Assembly (NCBI GenBank): GCA_033002965.1
Contig: JAURVB010001720.1
Location: forward strand, 62,001-126,000
Reading direction: 5' to 3'
DNA from: Piper betle
Taxonomy: Eukaryota; Streptophyta; Magnoliopsida; Piperales; Piperaceae
Length of the DNA stretch: 64,000 nucleotides
Shown one piece after another: positions 24,166 to 35,818 of the stretch. How positions within the stretch are numbered: the first letter of the stretch is position 1; each line of letters opens with the position of its first letter. Below the pieces are notes generated by a model. That model had not been told where the DNA came from, did no database searches, and saw nothing but the letters and a program-made list of their open reading frames with translations. The position numbers and the translations under genes were made by a program.

Positions 24166-24701
24166 TATTGGGATTAACCAAACACCTAAATCTCTATTTC
24201 AACACATAATTGATGACAAGTACCAACCAATATAACTAAATTTAACACAAATAAGAGACCACCAATTTTACATGGAAAACCCTAAATTCGGGTAAAAACC
24301 ATGAGGCAGGCAATGGGATCAAATTCACTATATCACAACTAGATACAGAAAATATCTACGGGAGAACAAACTCCCTCAATACCAATTTATTACAATTCCT
24401 ACACAATTAGTATTAATCACAAATAAAGAGAATAAAGGAAAGATGTCACTGATTAAGAACTTGGTAAAGCTACCATTGACGATCGTAAGCTAATCTCAAC
24501 AAGATCTTCACCTTTATTCAATCCATATAATTTTCCTCTTTTCCCCTCATTGACCTTTTTCTCCACACAAAAAGAAGAAAAGTGTTTATCTTTACTTCTA
24601 TTCACTCCACACACAATGCAAAACGCGTTTTCAAAAAAACTTTGGTTTTACCCAAAAGAGGGTTGTCATTTCGTGTATTTATGGGGAGGGACAACCCAAC
24701 A
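24166..24701 (-). mobile_element. LTR of a minus-strand Copia element
   Basis: On the minus strand it starts TGTTGGGTTGTCCC at 24701, directly after a GGGGGAGG polypurine tract. It contains a TACCCGAATTTAGGGTTTTCC-like motif common in Copia LTRs and ends ...GTTTGGTTAATCCCAATA near 24166. It is the 3' LTR of the pol fragment to its right. Confidence 0.65.
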
Positions 24702-26045
24702 AACCTCCCCCTCCCGACTCCATGAAATACTTCTAGCCAGCATTGAAAGCTCCATCCATGCATGCTCCATTCCTGTAGTAAACATGTTTCTCTTTTAACA
24801 CAACTTTAGTCATCATGTCTGAAACATTCCTTTCAGTATGAATTTTTGTTAGCTCAAAAGATTTATTGTCCAACACATCTCTTATCCAGTGATATCTCAC
24901 ATCCATGTGTTTACTCCTTGAATGAAAATTTGAATTCTTACACAGGTGAATTGCACTCTAGCTATCACAATAGACAATGTATCTCTCATGTTTAATACTA
25001 ATTTCATTCAAAAATCTCTTAGTACATAGCATCTCCTTGTAAGCTTTTGTAGTAGCAATAAATTTGGTTTTAGTTGTGGATAATGCAATACACTTTTGCA
25101 ACCTAAACTACCAAGACACAGCCCCATTAGCAAAATTAATAACAAACCCAGATGTTGACCTTCTTATCTCCAAGTTACCTGGCATGTCTACATCTATGCA
25201 GTTGACTAACAAAGGTTTATCACTTCCAAAACACAAACACAATTTCGATGTACCTCTGAAGTACCTCATTATCCATTTAACTGCTCATCAATGTTCTTTA
25301 CTTAGATTTGCTAAATGTCTGCTAACCGTTCCAAATGCATATGCTATATCCAGCCTTGTACAAACTAGAGCATACATTAAACTACCAACAACAGAAGTAT
25401 AAAGAACCTTTGCCATTTCCTTCATCTCTGTTTTACTTAAGTCATTTTTCTTTAACTTGAAGTGACCCCAAGCGGAACTCCAACCGGTTTTATATCTTCC
25501 ATGTTAAATTTTTCAAGCACCTTTTCCATGTACTTTTCCTGTGGCATCCAAAGCTTTTTAGCACCCTTGTCATGCCAAATAGACATTCCCAAGATTTGTT
25601 TTCCCAATCTCAAATCTTTTATTACAAAGGATTTGTTCAAGTTCTTTTAACTTTCAATCTTCGCTCAATCATATCCTGTAATCAACATGTCATCCACATA
25701 TAGTAACAAAATAATAAAGTCGTCATCATCAAACCTCTTGATGAATACATAGTGATAAAAAATAGACTTCTTATATCCATTGCTTTCCATAAAAGAATCA
25801 AACATTTTGTACAATTTTCTAGGAGTTTGCTACAAACCATATAAACTTTTTTCAGTTTGCACACCATGTGTTCCTTGCCTCTAACTTTAAAACTCTCTAG
25901 TTGTTCTATGTATATGATCTCGTGAAAAAGGTCGTCTTCAGATCTAACTTCCAAATCTACACATCAAAGTCATAACATTCTAATAGTAGACATTTTAACA
26001 ACGAGAAAAAATTCATTGAAATCAATATCTTTATTCTACAAGAAT
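24702..26045 (-). pseudogene. Broken Copia pol: C-terminal reverse transcriptase and RNase H
   Basis: Read on the minus strand from 26045 down, broken frames give the C-terminal half of a Ty1/copia polyprotein. DIDFNEFF and IYIEQLESFKV-type segments lie at 26020-25880. The catalytic YVDD motif is at 25700-25689, preceded by FDDDDFIILLL. The segment KQILGMSIWHD...LWMPQEKYMEKVLEKFNM (25640-25460) is the reverse transcriptase thumb region. NFHSRSKHMDVRYHWIRDVL (near 24930-24870) is the RNase H C-terminal signature. Multiple stops and frameshifts make it inactive. Gag, protease and integrase are absent; the fragment stops where another repeat begins near 26071. Confidence 0.85.
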
Positions 26046-26070
26046 CACTTCACTACCAACCACATGCCTT

Positions 26071-27886
26071 ATTGTTGGGCCCTACAGGCTCCCAAAATAG
26101 ACTTGAAAAAGATTCCATAAGTCTCTCTTAATCAAAAAGTGAGAGACCTATGACGCGTTTCAAACCCTCTAAGCCAAACAAAATCTTGTAACTACTAAGG
26201 CACCATTGGGCTTATAAAAGCAGCAACTCGTGAAGTGAAGTGGGGAGGAAGAACAGGGAGCAACAGTGAAGGAGAAGAACAAGCCACCCCCTCGCCGTGA
26301 TGTGCTATCGGCGAGGTTCTCCATCACTGAGCGAAGATCGATAATCCACTAAGACAACTTATCCGAGCATTGCATTACCATCGCACACAGCCGCCGTCCG
26401 TCGCTTGGACAGTCATCATCTTGTCGTTGCTGTGGAGCTTGCCGAGGAGAGCGGCCTCTCTCAACCGACATGTTGCTGCTTCAAAGGGACGACCACTAGC
26501 ACGCTGCCGTGAAGCTTTAGGTTTGCCACTGCTTTGAGGACCATTACCACCGTTGAGGACCATTGTCGGAGTAGAAAGTCACATGGCCTTGAGGCCGTTC
26601 AAGTGGAAGTAGGAACTTGCCGCCACCATCTTAGAAGACATGTTCCCGCCAAAGCTCGAAGCCAAGCGAAAGTGCTGAGTTGCTTCACCAAAGGGAGAAG
26701 AGCAGGTCAGCACTGGAAAAGTTGCTCCATGCTGCCAGAGCCGATCGGGCAAGAGAGGAGACGATGTTGTTGGTCTTGTCGTTTTGCTGAGAGGAGGAGC
26801 CTTTGCTTGCCGCTGTTGCTGTAGACGCCGAAGCTTGTCGCTGCTTTGAAGCCCTGTTGATCACCAGCCCGCCGGAAACTTCACAGCCTTGCACCTAGCC
26901 GGAGCTTTGTTGCTTTTGCTGAAGAATATCAGACTCCAGAAATTCACCTCACCGGAGTCTTTCTGATCGCTGCTTTGGACTGCTGGAGTCCTTGCCGTCT
27001 TGTTCGAAGTTGCCGTCCAGACATGGAAGTTGCCGTCTAGAGTCGCTATTTGCTGTCAAGTCATCGCGAAGATGGCCGCTGTTTTCTACCACCGGTGAGG
27101 AGTTCTTCCCCACCATCGAGTTGTATTGCTAAGCCATCAAAGAGTTGTCACCGTGAAGCTTTGGAATCCTGCCGTGTAGCCGCTACTTTGTCGCTGCCAA
27201 CACCGAGGAGGAAGAACCACCACCACTGCTGTTCGGAGACGTTCTGTGAACCCGTCGAGACTCTGGAGATGACCTGCACCATGAAAGAAGATCACCGTCG
27301 TTGCCTTGAAGATTTGCTACCGTAGGAGTTAGAGTAGTGTTGCCTTTTAGAGTAGTGTTGCCTTATCGCTGAAAAACAGCCCACAACTGGTCCGCTAAGT
27401 TGGCTGCTTTGAACCGGAGATCACCTCCTAGTTGTTGTTTTGTGAAGTTCTATCCATCACAAACTCGAGAATATTGGCATGTTTTGTGAAGAAGAATATC
27501 CTGCTAGAAATTGGGTCACCCTGGAAATTTTCCTTGAAGCCAGAGCTTGGGTGCTACTTGGTAGGAGAGTTCCTACTTGGTACCCTGGACGAAGCTTCGC
27601 CGGAGTACGTTACCTCGGCCAAAGGAGGTGTCTGGACGTTATGAAGAAGCAGTGAAGATAGATGGGCTGGAGATCTCGAATGCATGAAACTATGTCCCCT
27701 TTCAATTGGTCTAAGCCCATGATCATATGTAAAGTTCTGATTATGACCTTTTACTGCTTAAGATTCGTTTAAGGTTCGAACAACCCACTAACCAAAGTCA
27801 AGACCGGAATCTAAGTCGCCCACGTATTTGAATTCAAGCAGCCAAGATGATCAGTTCGGTCTAGATTTGATTAAAAAAAGGGGAAA
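26071..27886 (+). mobile_element. GC-rich LTR- or leader-like block, purine run at right end
   Basis: It starts TGTTGGGCCCTACAGGCTCCC, similar to TGTTGGGCCCTTTGGCCCC at 61747, and looks like the start of an LTR. From 26220 to 27650 it is rich in GCCGCTGCTTTG- and CGCCG-type sequence with only short interrupted frames (26534-26824, 27050-27325, 27432-27644), as seen in GC-rich segments of plant LTRs. The final AAAAAAAGGGG is probably the polypurine tract of the surrounding Tat/Ogre-like element. I recognise no protein. Confidence 0.4.
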
Positions 27887-27894
27887 TTATTTAG

Positions 27895-28329
27895 TGGCTT
27901 TCTTAACCTTGGATCAATACAAAACTAGCTATTTTACTGCTTTTTGGAATTCCGGATGCAAAGAAAAGGTTATTGTGAATATTTGAAAATAAGAAGAGGT
28001 TGAACTAAGGCATCGGCGTCAAGGTTATCAAGAGCAAATTAAGTTAAAAGCAACTAAATTCACTGCTTTTTATAACATGTAAAAATTAAAATAAATAGTA
28101 GATTCATGGTTATAAAACCTTCATGGATTGACTTAAGAATTCAAATTGAACCCTAAAAGAACCACATAAAAAATTTCATGTGTGTTTCCTCACTTGCGAA
28201 ACACTAATTTTTACTTTTAATTTTTACTCAGTATCAAATCTTTGCACGGCAAAGACGCTTCGGTCCCACCTAACCCCTTAATTAAACCTAACACAAAGAA
28301 GAGTCGTGGAGCGAATTCGTGCCAAAACA
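27895..28329 (+). mobile_element. 3' LTR of the Tat/Ogre-like element
   Basis: It is collinear with 19953-20385 with many substitutions, and is preceded by the purine run at 27872-27886. The divergence suggests an old insertion. Confidence 0.72.
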
Positions 28330-28689
28330 TTATGTTACAATAACAAAAAGTACTCAGCATTATAATTGAAAGAGTTGATCATACCCAATAATTTTCGACA
28401 AAAGCTACAAAATCATTACTCTTTTTACTTCAATTTGATCTTCAAAGGTGGTATTTTGCATCTTACATGATTTTCCCTCCTTAAACTCTTCTACATTCTA
28501 TTAAAGAACATAAAACATCTATGCACATATTATTATTCTAAAGGAAGACATAGGTTTTGTAAAAACCATGAAAATTATTACAAGACTCGAACCTAATTAT
28601 TATGAAATAAATATAGATGAACCAATATGGTTGGTTATCAAGTCGACCGGTCATGGTTCGACTTAAGGTCACCTAGAAAATACCTATTC
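28330..28689. other. AT-rich intergenic sequence
   Basis: I see no open frame or repeat here. Confidence 0.4.
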
Positions 28690-28862
28690 ATGAATGGATG
28701 ATAGGGTGTAAGAATTTAATGAAGGGGTCGTTGAACCTAGGAAATACCAATGGATGATGGGGTGTGAGAATTTAATGAAGGGGCTCGTTGAACCTAGGAA
28801 ACACCAATGGATGATGGGGTATGAGAATTTAATGGAGGGAATGGTTGAAGTGTATATATATG
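28690..28862 (+). repeat. Tandem repeat, three units of ~56-57 bp
   Basis: AATGGATGATRGGGTRTRAGAATTTAATG recurs at about 28693, 28749 and 28806, separated by a GGGGTCGTTGAACCTAGGAAA-type spacer. The units are nearly identical. The minus-strand frame 28684-28914 arises from this repeat and is not supported as a gene. Confidence 0.8.
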
Positions 28863-28879
28863 CAAGAGGAGGGAGTATT

Positions 28880-29219
28880 TCATCCCTCATCTCCATCCCA
28901 GGCGACCTCCCCATTACTGTGTGAGTATTTCATCCCTCATCTTATTTGTTTCCATTAGGATTCTTGCATGCAAGGCTTGTTGAAGATGCCCTGCCAAGTT
29001 GCTAGATCTCCAGCGTCTTATGCATGGGGTTCTTGTCGATTGCTTAGTTGTTTTGTAAATGGACATGTTAATAATTTATTATCATTAGAATTGCTGAAAA
29101 TTTAATAAGGAATGAAGACTAACATGAACTAATTACATCATTTAAAATTGATAGTATATTAGTCATGTAAGTTGCATGTAGGTTCATGCAAAATAAAATT
29201 ATACTAATGTATAATTTTA
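28880..29219. other. AT-rich intergenic sequence
   Basis: It contains a short direct repeat, GTATTTCATCCCTCATCT, at about 28874 and 28925; otherwise no feature was seen. Confidence 0.4.
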
Positions 29220-30341
29220 TGCCCTCATTCAGATTAGGGTTCACGGGTCACAGTCAGACGAAATCACAAGTCAGGTACATATAATAGGTAGAACATCGTA
29301 TTTTCCTTGTTGGTAGCCTTGGTCGGCCTGAGCCCAGATTCGACCACCATGCACCGAGTGCAACCGGGGTCAAAGAATTGACTCAGTCCGACACGGGGTC
29401 GTATTATGTGCGTAAATTGTGTAATGCATCGATATTGTTTTGGAGTAGTGATAGCCGCCCCATAAAAAGGCTACGGCCGGGGTGAGCGAGGCACAGCGAT
29501 TCCTCCGTCGCACTGGAGTGTAGTGATAGCCTCCCCATAAAAAGGCTACGGCCGGGGTGTGTGAGGCACTGGCACTAGAGTTGGCGGTGAGAGCTTCGCC
29601 ACAAACGGGGCGTAGCATTCACCTGAGTGCAGTGATAGCCTCCCCATAAAAAGGCTACGGCCGGGGTGTGTGAGGCACTGGCACTAGAGTTGGTGGTGAG
29701 AGCTTCCCCACAAACGGGGCGTAGCATTCACCTGAGTGCAGTGATAGCCTCCCCATAAAAAGGCTACAACCGGGGTGTGTGAGGCACTGGCACTAGAATT
29801 GGTAGTGAGAGCTTCCCCACAAACAGGGCGTAGCAATCACCTGAGTGCAGTGATAGCTTCCCCACAAAAAGGCTATGGCCAGGGTGTGCGAGGCACTGGC
29901 ACTGGAGACGGTAGTGGTAGCCTCCCCACAAAAGGGCTACGGCCGGGGTGTGCGGATCACAGCGGATACCTCCTCCGCAATGTTTTGGAGTATAGCGGAA
30001 TCGCTCCACCGCATATTAAAATAAACATAAGGAAATGGTGGAATGTACTTGATTTGTTTTATCTATTATACTACTTAGTGTTGTAATCACTAACGCGGAA
30101 TTGCCTCCGCAGGTGTGTAGATACGAAATTAGGTGATTGACAACCGGAGCATGGAGCAAAATAAATATGAGGACTCCTTTTATTATTTATTGAGAAATAA
30201 GTGTGGCTACTGGGAAACGGTCCAAGACTGTGGGATCTTTATATGTTTTGTTAAATAAAAATGTTAGATATATTTGCTTAATTGTGAGTAACACCTGGCC
30301 AGCTAGGCCCACAATGTTGTGAAAAATGGCGGGTCGTTACA
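29220..30341 (+). mobile_element. LTR (probably solo) with expanded internal minisatellite
   Basis: The right end is ...GGGTCGTTACA, the reverse complement of the TGTAACGACTTGTCC start at 54301. The segment GTCAAAGAATTGACTCAGTCCGACAC (29369-29394) also matches, in reverse, the sequence near 54920-54950. Both are therefore copies of one LTR family. The left boundary is uncertain and no target duplication was found. I see no interior domain or primer-binding site beside it. Confidence 0.6.
29440..29945 (+). repeat. Higher-order minisatellite, ~109-bp units built of two related ~55-bp monomers
   Basis: GTGATAGCCTCCCCATAAAAAGG recurs with starts at about 29450, 29525, 29634, 29743, 29852 and 29916. 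Three successive intervals are exactly 109 bp. Each 109-bp unit holds monomer A (GATAGCCTCCCCATAAAAAGGCTACGGCC type) and monomer B (GAGAGCTTCCCCACAAACGGGGCGTAG type), which resemble each other. Frames such as 29370-29618 minus and 29775-30086 plus are products of the repeat. Confidence 0.88.
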
Positions 30342-30692
30342 GGTTTAAACACAATCTTGTATGTAATTATTATGAATAAAATTATACTAAATGACATAAA
30401 GCATCTCTAATAGTGTCTATGTACTTACAATTAGGCTTTTCCTATAATAATGAGTTGTAATCTCTTTGATCTTCTTATCCTTTTCTTCCCAATTGATCTC
30501 ATAAGAACGCCTATTAATATATCTTTCTAGGTAGATAAGAACGCCTATTAATATATCTTTCTAGGTAGATTGACGTACACTCTGATGGCTGCACATAGTT
30601 GATTTATTGTAATAGAGTCTATGTTATGCTAAAGGAGTAAAAATATAAATATTAGGACAATTCAACATAAAAGTACGAGGAAGAACAAGACA
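30342..30692. other. Intergenic, with a perfect 34-bp tandem duplication at 30501-30568
   Basis: ATAAGAACGCCTATTAATAT... is present twice in perfect tandem (30501-30534 and 30535-30568). Otherwise AT-rich with no gene. Confidence 0.7.
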
Positions 30693-33251
30693 AAATTACA
30701 TTGAGTACTAACAAACTTACAAGTGAATTCACGGATGCTCGACCTGTGAGCCTCAATTCAACATAAAAAGCCAAACACCTATCTCTAAACTTTGAGAACT
30801 CTTTCTACATTTACTTTATAGGCAAAATTGAGGCAAAAAGGCTAAATGAGCTTCAAAACCTTGAACTCAATCAGGTAAAAAAGATCAATGACTCAATCAA
30901 GCTGAGTTCACAAGGCCAATCCGATAGTCCAAAATCCCTATAATGCATGTAAATGAGATATCTTAAAAATCTTAAACGGATACTAAATGCTGCAATGGCC
31001 TAGATTTAGGGATTTTGATAACGCATGTTCTATTGTGTTATAATTAAAACTGTCATCTGCGTGTTGGACATACTCAGCGTCCATAACATGCTCATACGGT
31101 CATCTAGGCCCCATACTCATCGTATGAAAACTGGTCTAACTCGAACTCGTTCGAACTGACCCGAATCGAGGAAAATTAAAATTGGGTAAAACTCTAACCC
31201 AAGGCTGAGGTTTTACAATTGATGTCAGTAGTGAAAAGGTTGATGTTGTGGAATAAGAAGACCAAGCTAAAAGAAAGCAAAAGCCCGAGTTGATCGCTTG
31301 AATGTAAAAAGATTGATTATGTGTTTTAATCATTTAGAGGCAATCACTTATATAGTGGTAACCCTCGATAACGTTAAGGAAGATCAAATTATGGATAATG
31401 TTGAATAAAGGATCAATCAGGGAAAAGATCAGTGAAGAAACAATCAAGGATCAATGCTAATGTATAATATTATACCATAACAAAGGAAATCTCATCTTTA
31501 TTTGCTGCATGTTATTTATTGTCACGTGTCCTTCATAGATTTTCTTAAATTACATTGAGTACTAACAAACTTACTAATGAATTCACAGATGCTCGACCTT
31601 TGAGCCTCAATTTAACATAAAAAGCCAAACACCTATTCTAAACTTTGAGAACTCTTTCTACATTTACTCTATAGGCAAAAATTAAGGCAAAAAGGCTAAA
31701 TGAGCCTTGAAACCTTGAACTCAATCAGGTAAAAAAGATCAGCGACTCAATCAAGCTGAGTTCACAAGGCCAATCCGATAGTCCAAAATCCCTATAATGC
31801 ATGTAAATGAGATATCTTAAAAATCTTAAACGGATATTAAATACTGCCATAGCCTAGATTTAGGGATTTTGATAACTCATGTTCTACTGTATTATAACTA
31901 AAACTGTCATCTGCATGTTGGATATACTCAACCTCCATAACATGCTCATACCATCATCTAGGCCCCATACTCATCGTATGAAAACTGGTCTAACTCGAAC
32001 TCGTTCGAACTGACTAAATACTGACCCAAATCAGGAAAAACTAAAATCGAGTAAAACTCTAACCTGAAGCTAGGGTTTTACAATTGATGTCAGTAATGAA
32101 AAGGTTGATGTTGTGGAATAAGAAGACCAAGCTAAAAGAAAGCAAAAGCCCGAGTTGATTGCTAGAATGTAAAAAGATTGATTATGTGTTTTAATCATTT
32201 AGAGGCAATCACTTATATAGTGGTAACCCTCAATAACGTTAAGGAAGATCAAATTATGGATAATGTTGAATGAAGGATCAATCAGGAAAAGATCAGTGAA
32301 GAAACAATCAAGGATCAATGCTAATGTATAATATTATACCATAACAAAGGAAATCTCATCTTTATTTGCTACATGTTATTTATTGCCACGTGTCCTTCAT
32401 AGATTTTACTAGTGAATTCACGGATGCTCGACCTTTGAGCCTCAATTTAACATAAAAAGCCAAACACCTATCTCTAAACTTTGAGAACTCTTTCTACATT
32501 TACTCTATAGGCAGAAATTGAGGCAAAAAGGCTAAATAAGCCACAAAATCTTGAACTCAATCAGGTAAAAAGATCAGCGACTCAATCAAGCTGAGTTCAC
32601 AAGGCTAATCCGATAGTCTAAAATCCCTATAATGCATGTAAATGAGATATCTTAAAAATCTTAAATGGATACTAAATGCTGCAATGGCCTAGATTTAGGG
32701 ATTTTGATAACTCATGTTCTATTGTGTTATAATTAAAACTGTCACCTGCATGTCGGACATACTCAACCTCCATAACATGCTCATACAGTCATCTGGGCCC
32801 CATACTCATCGTATGAAAACTGGTCTAACTCGAACTCGTTCGAACTGACTCGATACTGACCCGAATCGAGGAAAATTAAAATAGGGTAAAACTCTAATCC
32901 GAAGCTGAGGGTTTTACAATTGATGTCAGTAGTGAAAAGGTTGATGTTGTGGAATAAGAAGACCAAGCTAAAAGAAAGCAAAAGCCCGAGTTGATCGCTT
33001 GAATGTAAAAAGATTGATTATGTGTTTTAATCATTTAGAGGCAATCACTTATATAGTGGTAACCCTCAATAACATTAAGGAAGATCAAATTATGGATAAT
33101 GATGAATAAAGGATCAATCAGGGAAAAGGTCAGTGGAGAAACAATCAAGGATCAATGCTAATGTATAATATTATACCATAACAAAGGAAATCTCATCTTT
33201 ATTTGCTACATGTTATTTATTGTCACGCGTCCTTTATAGATTTTCTTAAAT
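30693..33251. repeat. Three tandem copies of an ~850-bp unit derived from an LTR
   Basis: The anchor GAATTCACRGATGCTCGACC occurs at 30725, 31579 and 32413 (spacing 854 and 834 bp). Each unit runs on to CACGTGTCCTTCATAGATTTTCTTAAAT. The units appear highly similar. About 640 bp of each unit is, in reverse complement, homologous to the first ~600 bp of the solo LTR at 50587; the rest (from ATTGATGTCAGTAG on) is adjoining sequence. The frames at 31136-31333 and 32781-32981 minus are equivalent LTR-derived frames. Confidence 0.85.
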
Positions 33252-34480
33252 CTACCACATGTACCTAATTATTACAATCTTCCAATTTTACCCTTTCTTA
33301 TTACGAGAGTTTACATAAACCTTACTATTTTATAATTTTAATATTTTATTAGGAATGTCCATATGTTTCTTATTGTTTTACAGTTTCACCCTTTCTTATT
33401 AGAAAAAAAGTAATTATTATTAACCAAGTTCGTATTAAAAATAAGAAGATTTTTAACTAAAATTGGATCGTACTAATGGGTTCTTAAAATTACTAAATAT
33501 AAGATTAAATGAAGTAGATATTAATAAATAAAAGACTATTAGTTCAAGTGAAATTATATGCCTGATTAAAATTATCATTTTTAAAATCAAACTCAAAATC
33601 ACTTTAGGTAAGAGTTCAAAAGCAAAATCTTTTACTTAAAAGTTAAATTTATGGTGAATTTGAAATTAAATATGTTTATGATGGCACATACTTATCAATT
33701 ATAAACTTAGTCTGCACAATGTGCACAGGGTAAACATCTGAAAACACTAATTACAGCCAATCCAATTTGTGATAAATAAGAATAAACCAATGACAACACA
33801 ACTTTATCCAGTGTAATACCAAGCAAAAAAGGAGAGACATAAAATCAAAGGCTCAATTCGTACAATTTTTAAAACGTAAAAGTGCTTGGAAGGAAATGAA
33901 GATCCATATCATATCTCAGAAAAGGTCTAACACATTTTACGTATGCATAGATGTTTCCTGACTTGAACCTGTTATATAATTCAAGCACATCAACATGAAA
34001 AGTAACAATTAAAAATATTATATAAAGTAAGAAGCCAAAACCACTCTTACGAGGGTAATGCTTATTGAGCAAAGCAGGATTATAGTGTCGAATGCAAGAG
34101 ATTATCAAATTTCTCAATTATTCCAATAAAGAGATTTATGCAGTCGCACTTCAATGCCAAACTCAATTTAGAGTATTTCACGGTAAAATGGTTAGCAGCT
34201 CATCTCCACAAAATTTCTTACGGAAAAACACACAAAACAAAACAGGAATTTTTTTTATAAAGAGATTTTACATCAAAATAATTAACGCAAATTTATTTTT
34301 TAACTAACTCTTTATAATTTATAACTACATAAATTTTATATATTTTACATCTTTTTATGTCAACAAAGTTACAGATCTAAACCAAGATGCAAGAATAAAA
34401 CACTACCCTTGCATTCGCTTGATGAGTTGAAGATTAACAGAGACGTAAAGCTGGGAGACTCATTTCTTCCCAACCACACA
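33252..34480. other. AT-rich intergenic sequence upstream of the AT-hook gene
   Basis: I found no supported gene or repeat. The short frames at 33869-34117 minus and 34092-34307 plus have no recognisable content. Confidence 0.45.
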
Positions 34481-34483
34481 AAC

Positions 34484-34577
34484 GCGGTAACCGCAGATGT
34501 TAACGGTGCCGTTATGTTATATAACTGCCTAGCTAGATCGAACCCCCGCGTATGACTCCGAACCGTTAGCTTCCGTT
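34484..34577 (+). promoter_or_regulatory. Candidate core promoter of the AT-hook gene
   Basis: TATATAA at 34518-34524 is a good TATA box in a locally GC-richer stretch. Around it are an inverted repeat TAACGG-TG-CCGTTA (34501-34514), two further CCGTT motifs (34563-34567, 34573-34577) and the near-palindrome GCGGT-A-ACCGC (34484-34494). AACGG is the core recognised by plant three-repeat MYB proteins. Transcription would start near 34550; the remaining distance to the start codon would be a leader with one or more introns. Confidence 0.5.
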
Positions 34578-35319
34578 TGTGAGGGCAGCCGCACCCGTCC
34601 TCCTATTTTGGGGCCTCGCTGGGGAGTCGTTCTCTTCCCCCTCGCCGGTGAATTTGGGCACTGCCAATCTCTGATTCATCTTCAATTTTTCGCGTTTCAA
34701 ATCCAAATTATTTGTATGTTTTCGTATTATATTTGCTTGAATTGATGTAAAGCTGGCATCTTTTGGCCATGCATGGTTGTTTGTGGGGTGTAAATGTTGA
34801 TCAAATGATGAATTTTCTTTTGTCTTGCTGTTGGAGGGGGTTTTTATTTTTATTTTGAGTGAAGAAGTTAGAGGGATTATGAGCGGTAGGATTGCAGATC
34901 TGATTGTTATTTTATTTTGTTATATCTGTATTTTTTATTTATAAATGGGCAATTCTTATTTGATTTTATTAATGTGCAGTTATTATATGTTATATTTGTG
35001 GTGTAGTGGGTAATGTGCAATTATTTATTTGTTGTATTTGTGGCACTTGATTGATTTTTTTTAAAAAAAAATTTGGAGGAATTAATTAGATGAGACTTTT
35101 TGTAAGCTATTTGATTATGAGTTTGATCTGATTTTTTGTTACATTTGTGTAGTGTATAATGCCCAATTCTTGTTTGATTTATTGGGTATAGTTCTAGTGG
35201 AAATCTTGTTATTAGGGCATGGGATTTCCAAACACTTTCTTAATTCTTTTCCCATCCATGCCTCCCACAACTTTTTGGGGATGAGTTGGAAGAAGAGGTT
35301 TCATCTTTGATTGTCACAG

Positions 35320-35759
35320 GTAAGCATCTGATGGGGATTTTTTGTTGTTCGTTGTGATCTAGGGAATGAAAATGGTTTAATATGAGTTCATGCATCATCT
35401 ACTGATTGTCATCATCTCTTTCATTGATTAAGAATTTCATGCAGTAAGTGCTGGCTGTGTAAATGCCCTGTATATTTAATTTTCCATTGATGGTGTTCGT
35501 ATCGATGTTTCTCATTATGCTCTTATCAAGCATGATATTCTTAACGTTTTGTTTAAGAAAGACCCATAGCTTTAGTTATGTGATGACTTACTACTGCTAG
35601 GATTTTTCTTTGTCTTTGTCATCCATCTGCTCTCAAAGAATTGAGGTCAGGGTTACGGTGACTTAATGCAAGAACTGATTTTGAGAATTTCTATATGTGT
35701 TGTATGCTTTATTTTAATCACTAGAAGTTAATGATTAAATCTTTTTTTGCAATTTCCAG
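35320..35759 (+). other. Probable 5'-UTR intron of the AT-hook gene
   Basis: The donor CACAG|GTAAGC (intron from 35320) and the acceptor TTTTTTTGCAATTTCCAG| (intron to 35759) are strong matches to plant splice sites. The intron lies 58 bp upstream of the start codon. A further intron may lie between about 34650 and 35250, but I cannot place it. Confidence 0.6.
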
Positions 35760-35773
35760 GTTGGTAGTTGTGA

Positions 35774-35818
35774 ATGGTGACAGATAGCAGTCTGGCTTCT
35801 CTTGTTGTCTGGACATAA
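35774..35818 (+). CDS. Upstream ORF, 14 codons, overlapping the main start codon
   Basis: An ATG at 35774 in the exon after the probable leader intron opens a 14-codon frame. It ends in a TAA (35816-35818) whose last A is the first base of the AT-hook start codon, giving TAATG. Such an arrangement can lower main-frame translation or favour reinitiation. It is only present in mRNA if this exon is included. Peptide function is not implied. Confidence 0.5.
   Translation: MVTDSSLASLVVWT

Larger units (their letters stand above)
19953..28329 (+). mobile_element. Tat/Ogre-like LTR retrotransposon, degenerate, with secondary insertions
   Basis: Two direct repeats of about 435 bp (19953-20385 and 27895-28329), both starting TGGCTTTCTTAACC and ending after a CACAAAGAAG...GTCGTGGAG segment, delimit an 8.4-kb element. 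The interior begins with TGGCGACTCCACTGGGGAC, the type of primer-binding site reported for the Tat/Ogre group, followed by a broken gag, and ends in a purine run at 27872-27886. The middle contains a Copia fragment in reverse and other repeat pieces. I found no clean target duplication. Confidence 0.75.

Noticed and set aside
29440..29945. CRISPR-like array
   Set aside because: The periodic units have no unique spacers, are in a plant LTR and are a nested minisatellite.
29775..30086. 103-codon plus-strand frame with repeated motifs
   Set aside because: The repeat peptide is simply the translation of the 109-bp minisatellite in an LTR.
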